A stretch of 64,000 nt of DNA from Gautieria morchelliformis (lineage: Eukaryota; Basidiomycota; Agaricomycetes; Gomphales; Gomphaceae). The notes under the pieces were generated by a model. That model ran no database searches, was not told the DNA's origin, and saw only the letters and a program-made list of their open reading frames with translations. A program made the translations under genes and the position numbers. Every line of letters starts with the position of its first letter. The first letter of the stretch is position 1. The DNA lies in contig WHVA01000021.1 of assembly GCA_015179125.1 (NCBI GenBank), positions 372,001 to 436,000 of the forward strand, given 5' to 3'. Below, one piece after another: positions 1-9,974 of this stretch.

Positions 1-776
1 CTGGCGGCGGCATTTGCTGCTTGTCTCGCTCATTTCGGTGCGCATCGCGACTGCGTTCGTTAGCTGCGAACTGTCGCGAGCTCGGATGAGTTGCGTCGCG
101 TTCCCCGCGTGCGCGGAGTGCTTTCTGGACGTCCTCCAGCATGGCTGCGTCTGGCAGCCTGATCTCCTCCGCCTCGTGGAGTTCCTTGCCGATTGCCATT
201 AGGGCGGCGGTGGTGTTGTCGAGCTGCGATGCCAGCTGATCGTGCTTGTGGCGCGTCAGCCTGCTTTGGTGCAGCGCAGCCTGCACCTGTTTGTTCAGGG
301 CCTCTGCCATCTCGTGGTCGATGGCGTGAGCCCTCGAGCTCTTACGACTAGAGCTTGAGTATTCCGAGTCCTGACTATTGTCTGGGGCTTGTCTCTCTTG
401 CCGTCGTCCTCCTTCAGGGACGATCGTCGTCGCTCTACTTCGAGAGCGTCGGTTTGAGTCGTGGCTTTGTGCCCGTCTCAACGTTGTTGCTCTACCGTCT
501 GACGACGGCGAGACTTCTCTGCCCTTTCCTTTGTCCTCGGGCAGAGGGAGGTGGGGGGGCGGTGCTGGCTCGTCGCTCGGCGTCGTCTCTTCTTCGGCCA
601 CGCTCGACGAGACGTGGTCGGGGTTTTCCTCGTTCCCTACTGAGGGGACGAGGGCGGTGAGATCTACGATCTCTCCGTCTTCTATCGTCCTGGTCCCTTG
701 GTCCAGGATAGCGTCAGCCGTCGTGTCAGTGGGCTGCGCCTGGGGTGTGGATCTCGAGCTCGTCGCTCGTGTCCAT
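1..776 (-). CDS. Gyp1 gag, N-terminal part, cut by window edge
   Basis: Read on the minus strand from an ATG at 776-774. After about 15 codons the frame must shift by one base near 735-750. It then stays open, without a stop, to base 1. The product is acidic and serine-rich, then strongly charged (long runs of Glu, Gln, Arg and His) and alpha-helical in character, as in the N-terminal half of gypsy Gag capsid proteins before the retrotrans_gag core. It lies directly downstream of the minus-strand LTR at 938-1151, which is where gag should be. The remainder lies outside the window. The plus-strand frames over the same bases are shadows. The Gag assignment rests on position and composition, not on a recognisable motif. 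Confidence 0.55.
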
Positions 777-937
777 CTTCGACTGCGTGGAATCATCATG
801 CTCGCAGCCGACAGTAGAGGGTCTACTGGAGGGTCTCAACGATGTTTAGTCGTCGACGCAGCGATCTTTTTCAAGATTGCTTCGAATCCACTATCGGTTG
901 GTCGCGTGGCGATCAACTGCAGGATAGTTCAAAAAGG
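777..937 (-). other. Gyp1 leader between 5' LTR and gag
   Basis: Untranslated leader of the minus-strand Gyp1 copy. The first bases after the LTR, read on the minus strand, do not begin with the usual TGG of a 3'-CCA tRNA primer site, so I could not assign the primer. Confidence 0.4.
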
Positions 938-1151
938 TGTAAAGATGTCGATCTTAGGACCTTGTATCACAAGGGCACTGCAGAACTTGACCAATGAGTG
1001 GTATTCTGAATGCTACGTAGTGACAGGTAAGAGTAAGATGCGATGGGGACCGCTAGCCGGTTCCCACCCATAAACTATACAGTGGGTTCCTAAGGGGCCC
1101 ACTGGGATTATGTAATAACTAATGTACATGTAGATACACAGGTTATTTACA
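938..1151 (-). repeat. Gyp1 5' LTR (214 bp)
   Basis: Starts TGTAAATAAC and ends TTTACA when read on the minus strand. It matches the 3' LTRs at 9269-9482 and 53921-54126 along its full length. Gag lies on its downstream (left) side and no polypurine tract adjoins its outer end, so it is the 5' LTR. Its right flank is Gyp2 pol, so this Gyp1 inserted into a Gyp2 element. The matching TSD would lie left of the window. Confidence 0.85.
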
Positions 1152-1153
1152 AT

Positions 1154-2794
1154 GGATGTCGGAATGGAGAGACTCAGTGTCCATAATGATTGAGGTGCGG
1201 AGTAGCGGAAACTGCAATGCTGTGGCACGCAGGGACGATGCCAGTTGCTCAGTAGAGAATACTGGGCGGAAGTTGTGCGGATTAACGCTGGCATAGTCGC
1301 TACTTCCCTCTTTTGGGTAGACATCCCAACGTCTAGTGAGCGCGTCGGGTTTTGCTCCAAGCTTTCCGGGGCGGAAGCGGATCACCATGTTGAACTGTGG
1401 GAGGTATTCAGACCAGCGGACTTGACGGCGAGTCAAAATCTTAGTAGGTGCAAAATACTCAAGGTTTTTATGATCCGTTACAACGTCGATCGGATAAGTT
1501 GGACCTTCGAGGTAGTGTCTCCAAATTTTGAAGGCTTCGAAAATCGCAAGTAGTTCTTTATTGTGGACGTCGTAGTTGAGTTCTGGGGTGGAAAAGGTGC
1601 GGGAATGAAATGCGATCGGATGAATTTCTCCATCGTCAGGGGAAATGATGGAAAGAATGGCGGCTAGCGCATAGTCGGAAGCGTCGGTTTCGAGTACAAG
1701 TTGGGCATCAGGAATCCAGAAACCGAGTATAGGAGCCGTAGTGAAGGCCGATTTGAGAGCTTCAAATGCGGAACAGCATTCCAGAGGGAAATTCCATGGG
1801 GCACCCTTCCTGGTGAGACGCGTGAGCGGAACAGTAATGTTGGAAAAATTATAAATGAAACACCGGTAAAAGTTGGCGAAGCCAAGGAAGGACTGCACAT
1901 CCTTAACACGTCGGGGTTCCGGCCATTCTTGAATTGCCTTGACTTTGTCCTCTGCCATGGTAAGACCTGTTGGAGAGAGGATGTAGCCGAGGTATTCGAC
2001 CGTGTCGCGATGCCATTTGCATTTCTCTGCTTTTGCGTAGAGATGGTGTTTGCGTAGACGGCGGAGTACTTCGCGGACATGTTCCCGATGTTTTTCCGGT
2101 GTGTCGGAATAAATGAGGATGTCGTCAATGTAGACTAGAACGCATACGTCGAGGAGGTTGGAAAATACGTCGTTCATGAATCGCCGAAAAGCGGCGGGAG
2201 CATTGGTTGGACCGAAAGGCATGACAATCCACTCAAAAGCACCGTAGCGGGTGCGGAAAGTGGTTTTCCACTCGTCACCTTCCCGGATGCGGACAAGGTG
2301 ATAAGCGTGCCAGAGGTCGATTTTGGTGTAGATCTTCGCCCTGCGGGGAGTGTCGAGTAGGTCGGAAATGCGCGGAAGCGGATATTTGTCCTTTTTAGTG
2401 AGGGCATTGAGTCCGCAGAAATCGACGCAGAGGCAGAGAGATCCATCCTTCTTCTTGACGAAAAGGACCGGAGCGCCGTGCAGAGACAGTGAAGGGCGGA
2501 TGAAGCCCATGTTGAGATGTTCATCGACGAACTCTCGGAGAGTCTGGAGTTCACTTTGCGAAAGGGAGTAGATCGGTCCAAGGGGCGGAGATGCTCCTTC
2601 TTCCAAATCTATCTTCAAATCGTAAGGTCGATGTTCAGCTGGTTTATCGGCTTTGGCCTTGTTGAACACGTCTGGGAAGTCACGATATTCTTCCGGAACT
2701 GAGCTCATGTCGACCGGAGCGGAAGTCGAGGCGGAACGAGCCTTGACTGAAGCCGAATCGGAAAGGTGAAGCTGGAAAACGGTTGTATCCTCTT
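1154..2794 (-). pseudogene. Gyp2 pol fragment: reverse transcriptase and RNase H
   Basis: A minus-strand open frame (best from 2708) encodes the centre of a Ty3/gypsy polyprotein. It has the short protease-RT linker, then reverse transcriptase with the FVKKKDGSL and VDFCGLN blocks and the YIDDILIY catalytic box, then RNase H with the ETDASDYAL start and the TDHKNLEYF block, and the first residues of the linker toward integrase. The frame stays open to the point where Cop1 interrupts it at 2795. At the other end it is cut by the Gyp1 LTR at 1151. A related Gyp2 copy at 18830-22540 overlaps it only in the linker, so the two are separate copies. It can make no full polyprotein. Confidence 0.9.
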
Positions 2795-3292
2795 TGTTGG
2801 GTGCATTTATGCTCCTGCACCAAAATCAAGTATAATATATTCAATTTACTGTATGGTGTTTCAATTTCTTCTCATATTGTTCTTGTACCATGCATTCTTT
2901 TCTCTGTTTATTTTCGAAATTTTCCAGTCACTCCCTACCTCTCCATTTCATTTTATTATTTCTACTTTCATAGGCAGCTGCACCCAGCGGAGTCTGAAAT
3001 GACTTCGACGCGTGAGCTCTTGGGCGCTAAAGGGACGGGTAGTAGTACATGCACAGTGAGACAGATTTCCCCCTCTCTCAGTGACAACTAAATTCACTGA
3101 GAGAGGCAAGTAAATTAGTCTAGTGTTCCTTCGATTTATTGACCTAGAAATACTCTGTAGTGAATTAATTTCTAGGTAGTGTATAATATATTTATAGTGA
3201 CAACTAAATTCACTGAGAGAGTGAATTAATTTCTAGTCTATTCTTTTGAGCAACAAGTCCATACCTACTGCCTATAATTCCTGTCCTCTACA
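2795..3292 (+). repeat. Cop1 5' LTR (498 bp)
   Basis: Starts TGTTGGGTGC and ends CCTCTACA, the same length as the pair at 22541-23038 and 27297-27794. It contains an AT-rich TATA-like stretch and the hairpin CTCTCTCAGTGA / TCACTGAGAGAG near 3070-3103. The left-flank pentamer is CTCTT. No matching right flank exists because the 3' half of this element is missing. Short open frames inside it are not genes. Confidence 0.92.
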
Positions 3293-3305
3293 GGGTTATG
3301 GGCCC
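3293..3305 (+). promoter_or_regulatory. Cop1 primer binding site, half-tRNA type
   Basis: GGGTTATGGGCCC directly after the LTR is complementary to the anticodon arm of initiator tRNA-Met (GGGCCCATAACCC), not to a tRNA 3' end. This is the primer mode known from Drosophila copia. The gag start ATG (3298-3300) lies inside the site. Confidence 0.8.
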
Positions 3306-4922
3306 CGGAGACACTTCTGAGAAGCTATTGGGTGTTGAGAAGCTTGCTACTGATGGAAGTAATTGGCCATTGTGGCGAGCCACTCTCATCAGCTATTTCG
3401 AGTCCAAAAATCTACTCAAGCATGTAGAAGGGAGAGTCACTCGACCTCCTGATCCTCCAGTCATGCCCCCAGGCCATATCCTTACAGAAGCTGAGGAAAC
3501 TCAGATGGACAAGGCTGAGGAGAAGCTGGAGAGATATCATGCTAGAGAAGGACAAGCCAAGACCCAAATTATCGTCTCAGTGTCAGAGTCATTAGCTCTG
3601 ATGCTACAGAAGCAAAAGACAGCAAAAGAGACTTGGGATGCATGGTCAATGAAATGACCAAAAAGCCCAAGATGGTCCTCACCAGCCTGCAGAGACAACT
3701 CCGCAGTATGAGATGTCCTGAGGATGGAGACTTGAGAGATCATTTGGACAAGGCCCAAGACCTATATGCTTGTCTTAATGAGATGGGAGCTAGAGTTTCT
3801 GAAGAAGAATTCATGGACATTATCCTTGCATCACTTCCACCATCCTATGAGGCAGTCATGAACGCCCTTACCACTTCGCTTGAAGAATGCAGGATGCCAT
3901 TAGTCCCTGATAATATTATTAGGGTACTAAAGGCTCAGTATGACAGGAAGAAAACACTCCCGCAAGAAGAGCAGGTGTTTATTGGTTCATCTACTAAGAA
4001 GGACCAGAAGGGGCAGAAGGCATATATATGCACCAACTGCAAAAAGCCTGGACATTCCATCGAAAATTGCTGGGCTAAAGGAGGTGGTAAAGAAGGTCAA
4101 GGACCACGTCAGAAGAAAAAAGCCAAAGGCAAGAAGAAGAAGAAGGGTAAAGCAAAAGCGAATGTTGCCGAAGAAGAGTCCTCTTCTGAGGAAAGTGATG
4201 ATGGGCATCTAGCCTTCACCAACTTCGACGAGTGCTCTAATTTCAATCTGAGCACATCCTCAGGAGTTATAGTCATACTCGACACTGGAATGACATCGCA
4301 TATGACTCCTCATAAAGATTTATTGAGGAACTACTGTCAATTCTCACAGCCGAGGACTATCCGAGCAGCCAACAAAGGCACTTTTGATGCCTTCGGTTCA
4401 GGACTGCTCGTATTATCCAATAAGGTTGGAGATAAAACAGTAGAAGTCACTTTGCAAGATACATACTATGCTCCAAAAATTGCTGCTACCCTCGTCTCGA
4501 TCAGTCGGTGTGATGATGCTGGCTACGATATTCGACTCGGTGGCCAGAAATGCACAATATCTAACACTGCTGGAAAGGTATTGATGCAAGCACCGAAGGT
4601 CAATGGCTTATATCGACTAGACCTCCAGTCACCAAGTGCTCAAGCCCACATGTGTTTGTCTGCCATCGAAATTCATCAAAAAATGGGGCATATCTCACAG
4701 AAGTCCCTACAACATCTGTTAAATCGTGGCATGATATTGGGCATTGAACTGAGCTCCACAGGCGATAGAATTGTCTGTGATGCGTGTATTCAGGCCAAGA
4801 TTGCACGCAAACCTCTTCCTCGAGAACCCAGAGACCGAACATCAAAATTCGGTGACAGAATTTATTGTGATGTCTGGGGACCTGCAAGACACCTCATGAT
4901 CGATAAAAAGTCATATTATGTC
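3298..4922 (+). pseudogene. Cop1 gag-protease-integrase N-terminus, truncated
   Basis: The ATG at 3298 lies inside the primer site. The frame encodes copia-type Gag (UBN2-like fold, judged from the WPLWRATLISYF block), a CCHC knuckle (CTNCKKPGHSIENC, near 4030-4072), a lysine-rich tract, then aspartic protease with the site ILDTG, and the GAG-pre-integrase HKxGH zinc region. One base is missing near 3642 compared with 23388 in the other copy, which shifts the frame (3298-3657, then 3633 onward). Protease also has MTSHM where the other copy has TTSHM. The element stops abruptly at about 4922, inside integrase, and is joined to Gyp1 RNase H. It is broken and chimeric. Confidence 0.9.
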
Positions 4923-4923
4923 A

Positions 4924-7126
4924 TAAGGCCCTGATCCTGCGTCCAGTAGACGCAAGGTGCCCAGAGCCGATCTGGGTGATCACCGACGGATCAAAAGCCG
5001 GCGTCGGTGCGGTCTACGGCCAAGGTCCTGACTGGAAAACTTGTCGACCAGCCGGCTTCTTGTCAAAGAAGTTCAGCGTTGCTCAGCAACACTACCAGAC
5101 TCACGAGCATGAGACGATCGCGGTGCTCGAGGCTCTCATGAAATGGGAGGACAAACTGCTAGGGCAAAGGTTCACCCTCGTCACAGACCACAAAGGGCTC
5201 GAGTACTTCGAGACCCAGAAGAGCCTATCTGACCGCCAGGTCAGATGGTGGGAGTTTCTCTCCCGATTCAATTTCAACACCGTTCACATCAACGGTGTAG
5301 AGAACAAGGTAGCGGACTGCCTGTCGCGCTACTACGAGAGCGACACGAGTGATGACAGTCACCCGGACCACGTCTTCGTGAACGCGGATGCGCGTTTAGA
5401 CCTGGACGGTGAATTATTGCCCACCGATCGGTATATCGAGCTGCGAACAGCGGCGACAAGATGCTCTAAACGCCTCACTGAGAAGACAGAGGCGAGAGTA
5501 ACGGAATCCGCCGCGTTAAACGAGGGCTCACCAGAGCCCGCAAACGTCACCGCATCACGCGACGACGACGATGACGTCAGAGCCATCGCCGCAGGAAATG
5601 ACAGCGCGCCCCTGCGCCGGATTGTCGAGCAAGGCGTAGACCTGTCCAAGGTCCTACGAGACGCGTACCACAGGGACACCATGTTCACAAAGATCATGGC
5701 GCACCTGGACGCGCACCCGAGATTCGGGATCCGGGACGGGCTGATCTGGACTAAGAATCAGCTCAAAAGAGACGTCATTGCCGTCCCCCACTCTGTTCTT
5801 CAAGGGGGAAGGAAGCTGATTGAAATTATCATCGATCGGGCACATCAGATAGTCGGCCACTACGGCCATCTGAAGACTTCAAACTATGTTCGAAGAGCAT
5901 ACTGGTGGCCGGGCATGAGCCCAGACATAGAAGCATTCTGCACATCGTGCGCGAGGTGTCAGATGACGAAAACCGGACCACAACGGCCCAAAGGCCTACT
6001 GCACAGCCTACCCATTCCAGATAGGCCGTGGCAGTCAATTGGCATCGACTTCATGGGGCCCCTGCCCAAATCCAACGACTGTGACTACCTGATGGTAGTC
6101 ATCGAGCGACTAACGTCGCTCGTACACCTCGTACCAACCACGACGAGCGTGTCAGCCAAGGGAGTAGCCTGGCTGTTTCTGAAGGAGGTCATCCGACTAC
6201 ACGGAGTTCCCGACTCCATCGTCTCGGACAGAGACTCGAAGTTCATGTCGATCTTCTGGTGTGAACTACAGCGACTCATGGGGACTAAGCTCCTCATGTC
6301 AACTGCCTTCCATCCCCAAACGGATGGAGCAACTGAGCGGGCAAACTGCTCGATCGGCCAGATATTGCGCGCGGTCGTCAGAGACAATCAGAAGGATTGG
6401 GCATTGAAATGCCCGATGATTGAGGTCGCCCTCAACAGCAACGTCAGCGCGACCACAGGGTTCGCACCTTTTGAGCTGAACCACAGCTATATGCTGCGGA
6501 TAGACCCCCCCATAGCCGCGGACACCCCGTTCAAGGGGGTAGCCCGGTTCACACATCAGGCAAAATGGAACCTGATGGCGGCACACAATGCAATCATAGA
6601 GCATCGAGTGACGCAAACGTTTCACGCAAATAAGAAACGTATGGTGAGCGACAGGTATGCGGGCAACGACCGCGTCTACCTTTCGACACAAAACCTAACT
6701 CTCCCGAAAGGAAGAGCCAGAAAACTAGTCCCGCGGTACATCGGACCGTACCGCGTTGTCGAGGCTCACAACGACGCCTCGACGGTGACCCTCGATCTTC
6801 CCGACGAGCTGAAAAGCCATCGCATTTCACCGGTTTTCCATTCCAGCCTCGTACGGCGATACGAGGCTAACAACGACGAATTGTTCCCTCGTCGTGAGGC
6901 CAAGTCATTTTATGACTTCGGAGCAAATGATGACGAGGAGTGGCTCATCGACGAGATTATCGCACATCAATGGATAAACTCGACGGGCCTGGAATTCCAG
7001 GTCCGTTGGACCCTAGGAGACGTGACATGGGAACCTATGTCGTCCTGCAAGGACCTTCAAGCCCTGGATAGCTACCTAGAGCTTCGGGGGGTGGGCAAGC
7101 CACGCGACCTCCCCAGACGCCGCTAG
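4924..7126 (+). CDS. Gyp1 pol: RNase H, integrase, chromodomain (5' truncated)
   Basis: One open frame of about 716 codons (first ATG 4976), still intact. Domain order: RNase H (TDGS, a HETIAVLEAL block and TDHKGLEYF supply the acidic residues); a linker; integrase HHCC zinc domain (HYGH then CTSCARC); integrase core with the three acidic positions (GIDFMG, VSDRDSKF, TDGATERAN); the GPY/F-type C-terminus (YIGPYRVVE); and a C-terminal chromodomain (FQVRWTLGDVTWEP). Protease and reverse transcriptase are absent because the element is fused at about 4924 to a broken Cop1. The chromodomain places Gyp1 among the chromoviruses, whose integrases are thought to target heterochromatin. The other copy, at 49641 onward, supplies the missing RT region. 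Confidence 0.93.
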
Positions 7127-7243
7127 ACACGTCCGTCATGTGCAGGCCACGTGACGCGCCGGCCACGGCGCGGTTAAATTTTCACCTCGGATCTTTCCGA
7201 GGGCGCATCGCTTCTTGGAAGCAACCACCACCATCATCTACCC
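7127..7243 (+). promoter_or_regulatory. Gyp1 pol-ORF3 spacer with conserved hairpin
   Basis: The spacer between the pol stop and the third ORF carries CCTCGGA-TCTT-TCCGAGG (7185-7202), a perfect 7-bp stem with a 4-base loop, preceded by TTAAATTTTCA. The same hairpin and flank occur in the second copy at 51908-51925, although the surrounding spacer has diverged. It may serve ORF3 expression; this is inference from conservation alone. Confidence 0.55.
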
Positions 7244-9232
7244 ATGAAGATGATGCCCCCCAAAGATGGGATGGACGTTGACCCATCAACGTCCACAACG
7301 CGAACAACGGCCCCGAGACAAGGGGCCGCAGACATTCTCCGTGCTCCAATAGACCAGGAGCACTGGACGATCGTGGGATGGGAGGACGCCCTCGCCATCA
7401 TCCACCCGGACGATTGCGCAACATGCGTGGACTATGCCGTGCACCTTAGGGCTGCGACAGGCACCCGCAAGGTCAAATTGCGGGACGAAGACATCGGCGA
7501 CGCCATTGATGCAGCCTGGGGATGGCTCCCAAGGGGCATCGCGTGTGACGCGCGAGAAGAGCCCCTCCGGGACATCCACGACCTTAAAAAAGAGGTCAAG
7601 GAGCTGGAACGCGTGGTCGAAGACTGCGACGACATGCTCGCAACCGAGCGTGCCAGGATCAAGGAACTGGAGCAACAGCTGAGCGCAGCACAGCTCCAGG
7701 TTACCCTGGCCCACGCTGCCTTAAAAAGGCCATGACATGACCCGGCCACGGACCCCAGTGGCCAGGCCATCATCACTCCACGCGACGGTACCTCTGCCAG
7801 CACGTGCAACATCGGGACTAGTGTCCCGATTGTCGGTGCTGAACCCGACGACGCCAACGACGGAAGGGCATAGCGCACCTTCCGAGTCTGCGTACGGCGT
7901 CCCAGACGGATGGGAGTCAGAGTCATCCGTCTGAAAGACATACGACCCCGAAAGGGCACAGAGGCTGGCAGAGCAGCCAAAGAAAAAGCGCAAGAAATTG
8001 TGCGGCTCCCCCCACACCATCAATGGGCTAGCCATTGCGAAGGAAAGTGCGATTAGCGCTTACCTAGCGGCGTCATCGTCGCACACTGTCAACGACCCCG
8101 CCCTTCAGCGGCGGGTAGCACAGATCGAGGCCCAGTACATCGGGCCTGGCGTGGCCCTGCCTCCACCGGCGGGGACAGTTCACCCTCCTTACCCGGGGGA
8201 GGGGACGCTCATCCCACTCAGAGATCCACCAATCTCCGAGATGGGCCTCCTACCACAGCCGGTAGGAAAAGCCCAACAGCGTCATACTCAATGGTACGAC
8301 GTCTGCCCACTTGACGACCCACGCTTCGTCGAACACCTAGCGCGGGCAAAAGAAACGCCACAGCTCGCACGTACGCGCGAGATGATCGGCGTATTTAAAC
8401 GCATCGAGCGCGAACAACGCGCTCGCAATCCCAAAAGGGATTGTCTCGTGATAGCGGGTGGTACCCCGCACGACATCGCGGCCATCCTGAAGGGTTGGAT
8501 ACACAACCCTGAAGGAATCCCATCCACCATCCGTGACAACGCGGATGGCACCTTCAACCTAGACGACATGGACGTCTGGATGTGGTTGAAGGCCCTCGCG
8601 CCCCGGGTCAAAGGGGTTGCATCACCTCTCAGGGCGAGGCTACTCACCTCTTCAGCTCGACAGACCAATGGTTGAGCCTCGTCGACGCCAGGGAAGTGCT
8701 GACGCCTCAGAGCACCACCCTGCGGCTCTCAATCACGGGCCCATTCCCTGTGGAGGGCCGAGCTGGCCCCGACATCCCCCTCGCCGAGATCGCGAGATGG
8801 CTGGCCCGCCACGCGGGGGTCACTTGCGAGCGAGTGACGTGCATTGAACATTATGTTCAATGCAGCATCACCGGCGCGGCATTCAGTGCCACTGCCCGCG
8901 AGGCCCAACAAAAGGTCATCGAGACCAGCCATGTGAGGGCCGTGGTACCGCCACCCCTCACCCACGCTCAGCTCGACCAAGAGCTGGCGCGCTTCCGGCC
9001 CCCTCCTCAGACTGAGGACCCGGCCGTTGAGGCCATGTTCCACGAGGACACTGGCCCCATCACCCATGCGGACACCGCCGCTAGTGGTGAGGCCGACCAG
9101 CCTCACCCAATCACCACCGATGACACGGAGGTGCCCCCAGAGGAGTCTCATGCTCCTCCGGCCCCGTACAATGACGACGTCATCGTATCGGCCACTCTAG
9201 AGGACTCCCTCATGGATGACCTCTATGAGTAG
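7244..9232 (+). pseudogene. Gyp1 third ORF after pol, unknown function
   Basis: A sense-strand ORF in the env position, of about 660 codons when its frame breaks are ignored: 7244-7735, a second frame from 7737, 7998-8675, then 8582-9232. Its N-terminal block carries PKDGMDVDPSTS and AAWGWLPRGIA, followed by a predicted coiled coil, a proline-rich middle, a central block containing DMDVWMWLKAL, and an acidic tail ending SLMDDLYE. No signal peptide, membrane segment, CCHC knuckle or protease motif is visible, so it is not an obvious env or gag. The second Gyp1 copy (51970-53888) encodes the same protein. In the first 30 codons most differences are at third positions, which points to past selection on the protein. 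I do not recognise the family. Confidence 0.7.
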
Positions 9233-9256
9233 TAGTTGACCCCTATAGTTATCTAT

Positions 9257-9268
9257 AGAGGGGGAGGG
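9257..9268 (+). promoter_or_regulatory. Gyp1 polypurine tract
   Basis: AGAGGGGGAGGG abuts the TGTAAATAAC start of the 3' LTR, as expected for the plus-strand primer. The same tract precedes the LTR of the other copy at 53909-53920. Confidence 0.8.
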
Positions 9269-9482
9269 TGTAAATAACCCGTGTATCTACATGTACAATA
9301 GTTATTACATAATCCCAGTGGGCCCCTTAGGGACCCACTGTATAGTTTATGCGTGGGAACCGGCAGCGGTTCCAATCGCATCTTACTCTTACCTGTCACT
9401 ACGTAGCATTCAGAATACCACTCATTGGTCAAGTTCTGTAGTGCCCTTGTGATACAAGGTCTTAAGATCGACATCCTTTACA
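9269..9482 (+). repeat. Gyp1 3' LTR (214 bp)
   Basis: TGTAAATAAC...CCTTTACA, preceded by the polypurine tract. It matches 938-1151 in reverse complement. The right-flank pentamer is ACAGT. No left partner exists because the 5' part of this element was lost at the 4922 junction. Confidence 0.88.
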
Positions 9483-9486
9483 ACAG

Positions 9487-9847
9487 TGTTCCACCCTAAT
9501 TTCAGGAAACAGATTCGGGAAGGGGTTCGGCTAGAAGCTGAGGTTCAGAACGAGATCAGACAGAGGAGCGGAAGATACGCGGAATCTAAGTTGATATCAG
9601 AACTGAGGAATTAGCATACATGACGGGGGGTTTATATACTAATTGCAAGGAATGGAAAGAGGGCATCAATGCCCATATCGAGCAGGAAGCAGGGTCAACG
9701 GACGATCATCAGAAATGGAACAGGACTATCTAGGAAAGGGGATCAGGGTGAATGATGAACCGATAGGGAACCTGAGTTAAGCCGAAGGTTTCCGAGCGAG
9801 ATCCGAGGCCGAGGCCTTGGGTCCAGACTCGGGAACGGGTCTTAACA
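9487..9847 (-). repeat. Gyp3 3' LTR, possibly truncated
   Basis: Read on the minus strand it starts TGTTAAGACC directly after a purine-rich tract (AAGGGGGAGGTAC, 9848-9860 in reverse), so it is the 3' LTR of the minus-strand Gyp3 to its right. The outer end may be intact (TGTTCCACCC at 9487 in plus orientation) or cut by the adjoining Gyp1. A TATATAAACCCCCC-like promoter segment lies near 9627-9640 on the minus strand. Confidence 0.65.
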
Positions 9848-9860
9848 GTACCTCCCCCTT

Positions 9861-9974
9861 ATGGCCGAACCCATGAGGCCATAAGTGAGATCCCAGAGAT
9901 TGCCGGGATGGGGGTATTACATAAGCTTTGTTTCGCGTCTCTTTTTCTGCTTCTTCCCATCATTATCAATTCTC
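9861..9974 (+). other. Leader of Gyp3 antisense gene
   Basis: Lies between the Gyp3 polypurine tract and the start codon of the antisense gene, a position matching that in Gyp2. No clear promoter element was recognised. Confidence 0.3.

Noticed and set aside
378..1073. Plus-strand ORF of 231 codons
   Set aside because: It is the complement of the Gyp1 gag frame and runs on into the LTR; composition has no recognisable domain.
2766..3091. Small ORFs with an apparent hydrophobic segment, repeated at 22335-22837 and 27286-27593
   Set aside because: They lie inside the Cop1 LTR and its flank; recurrence follows the LTR copies, and frames are not maintained in the related solo LTRs.
3293..3305. 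tRNA gene fragment
   Set aside because: Only the anticodon-arm complement is present, directly after an LTR; this is a primer binding site, not a tRNA gene.
4911..4934. Possible functional copia-gypsy fusion protein
   Set aside because: The Cop1 frame ends in a stop eight to nine bases after the junction and is not in frame with Gyp1 RNase H.
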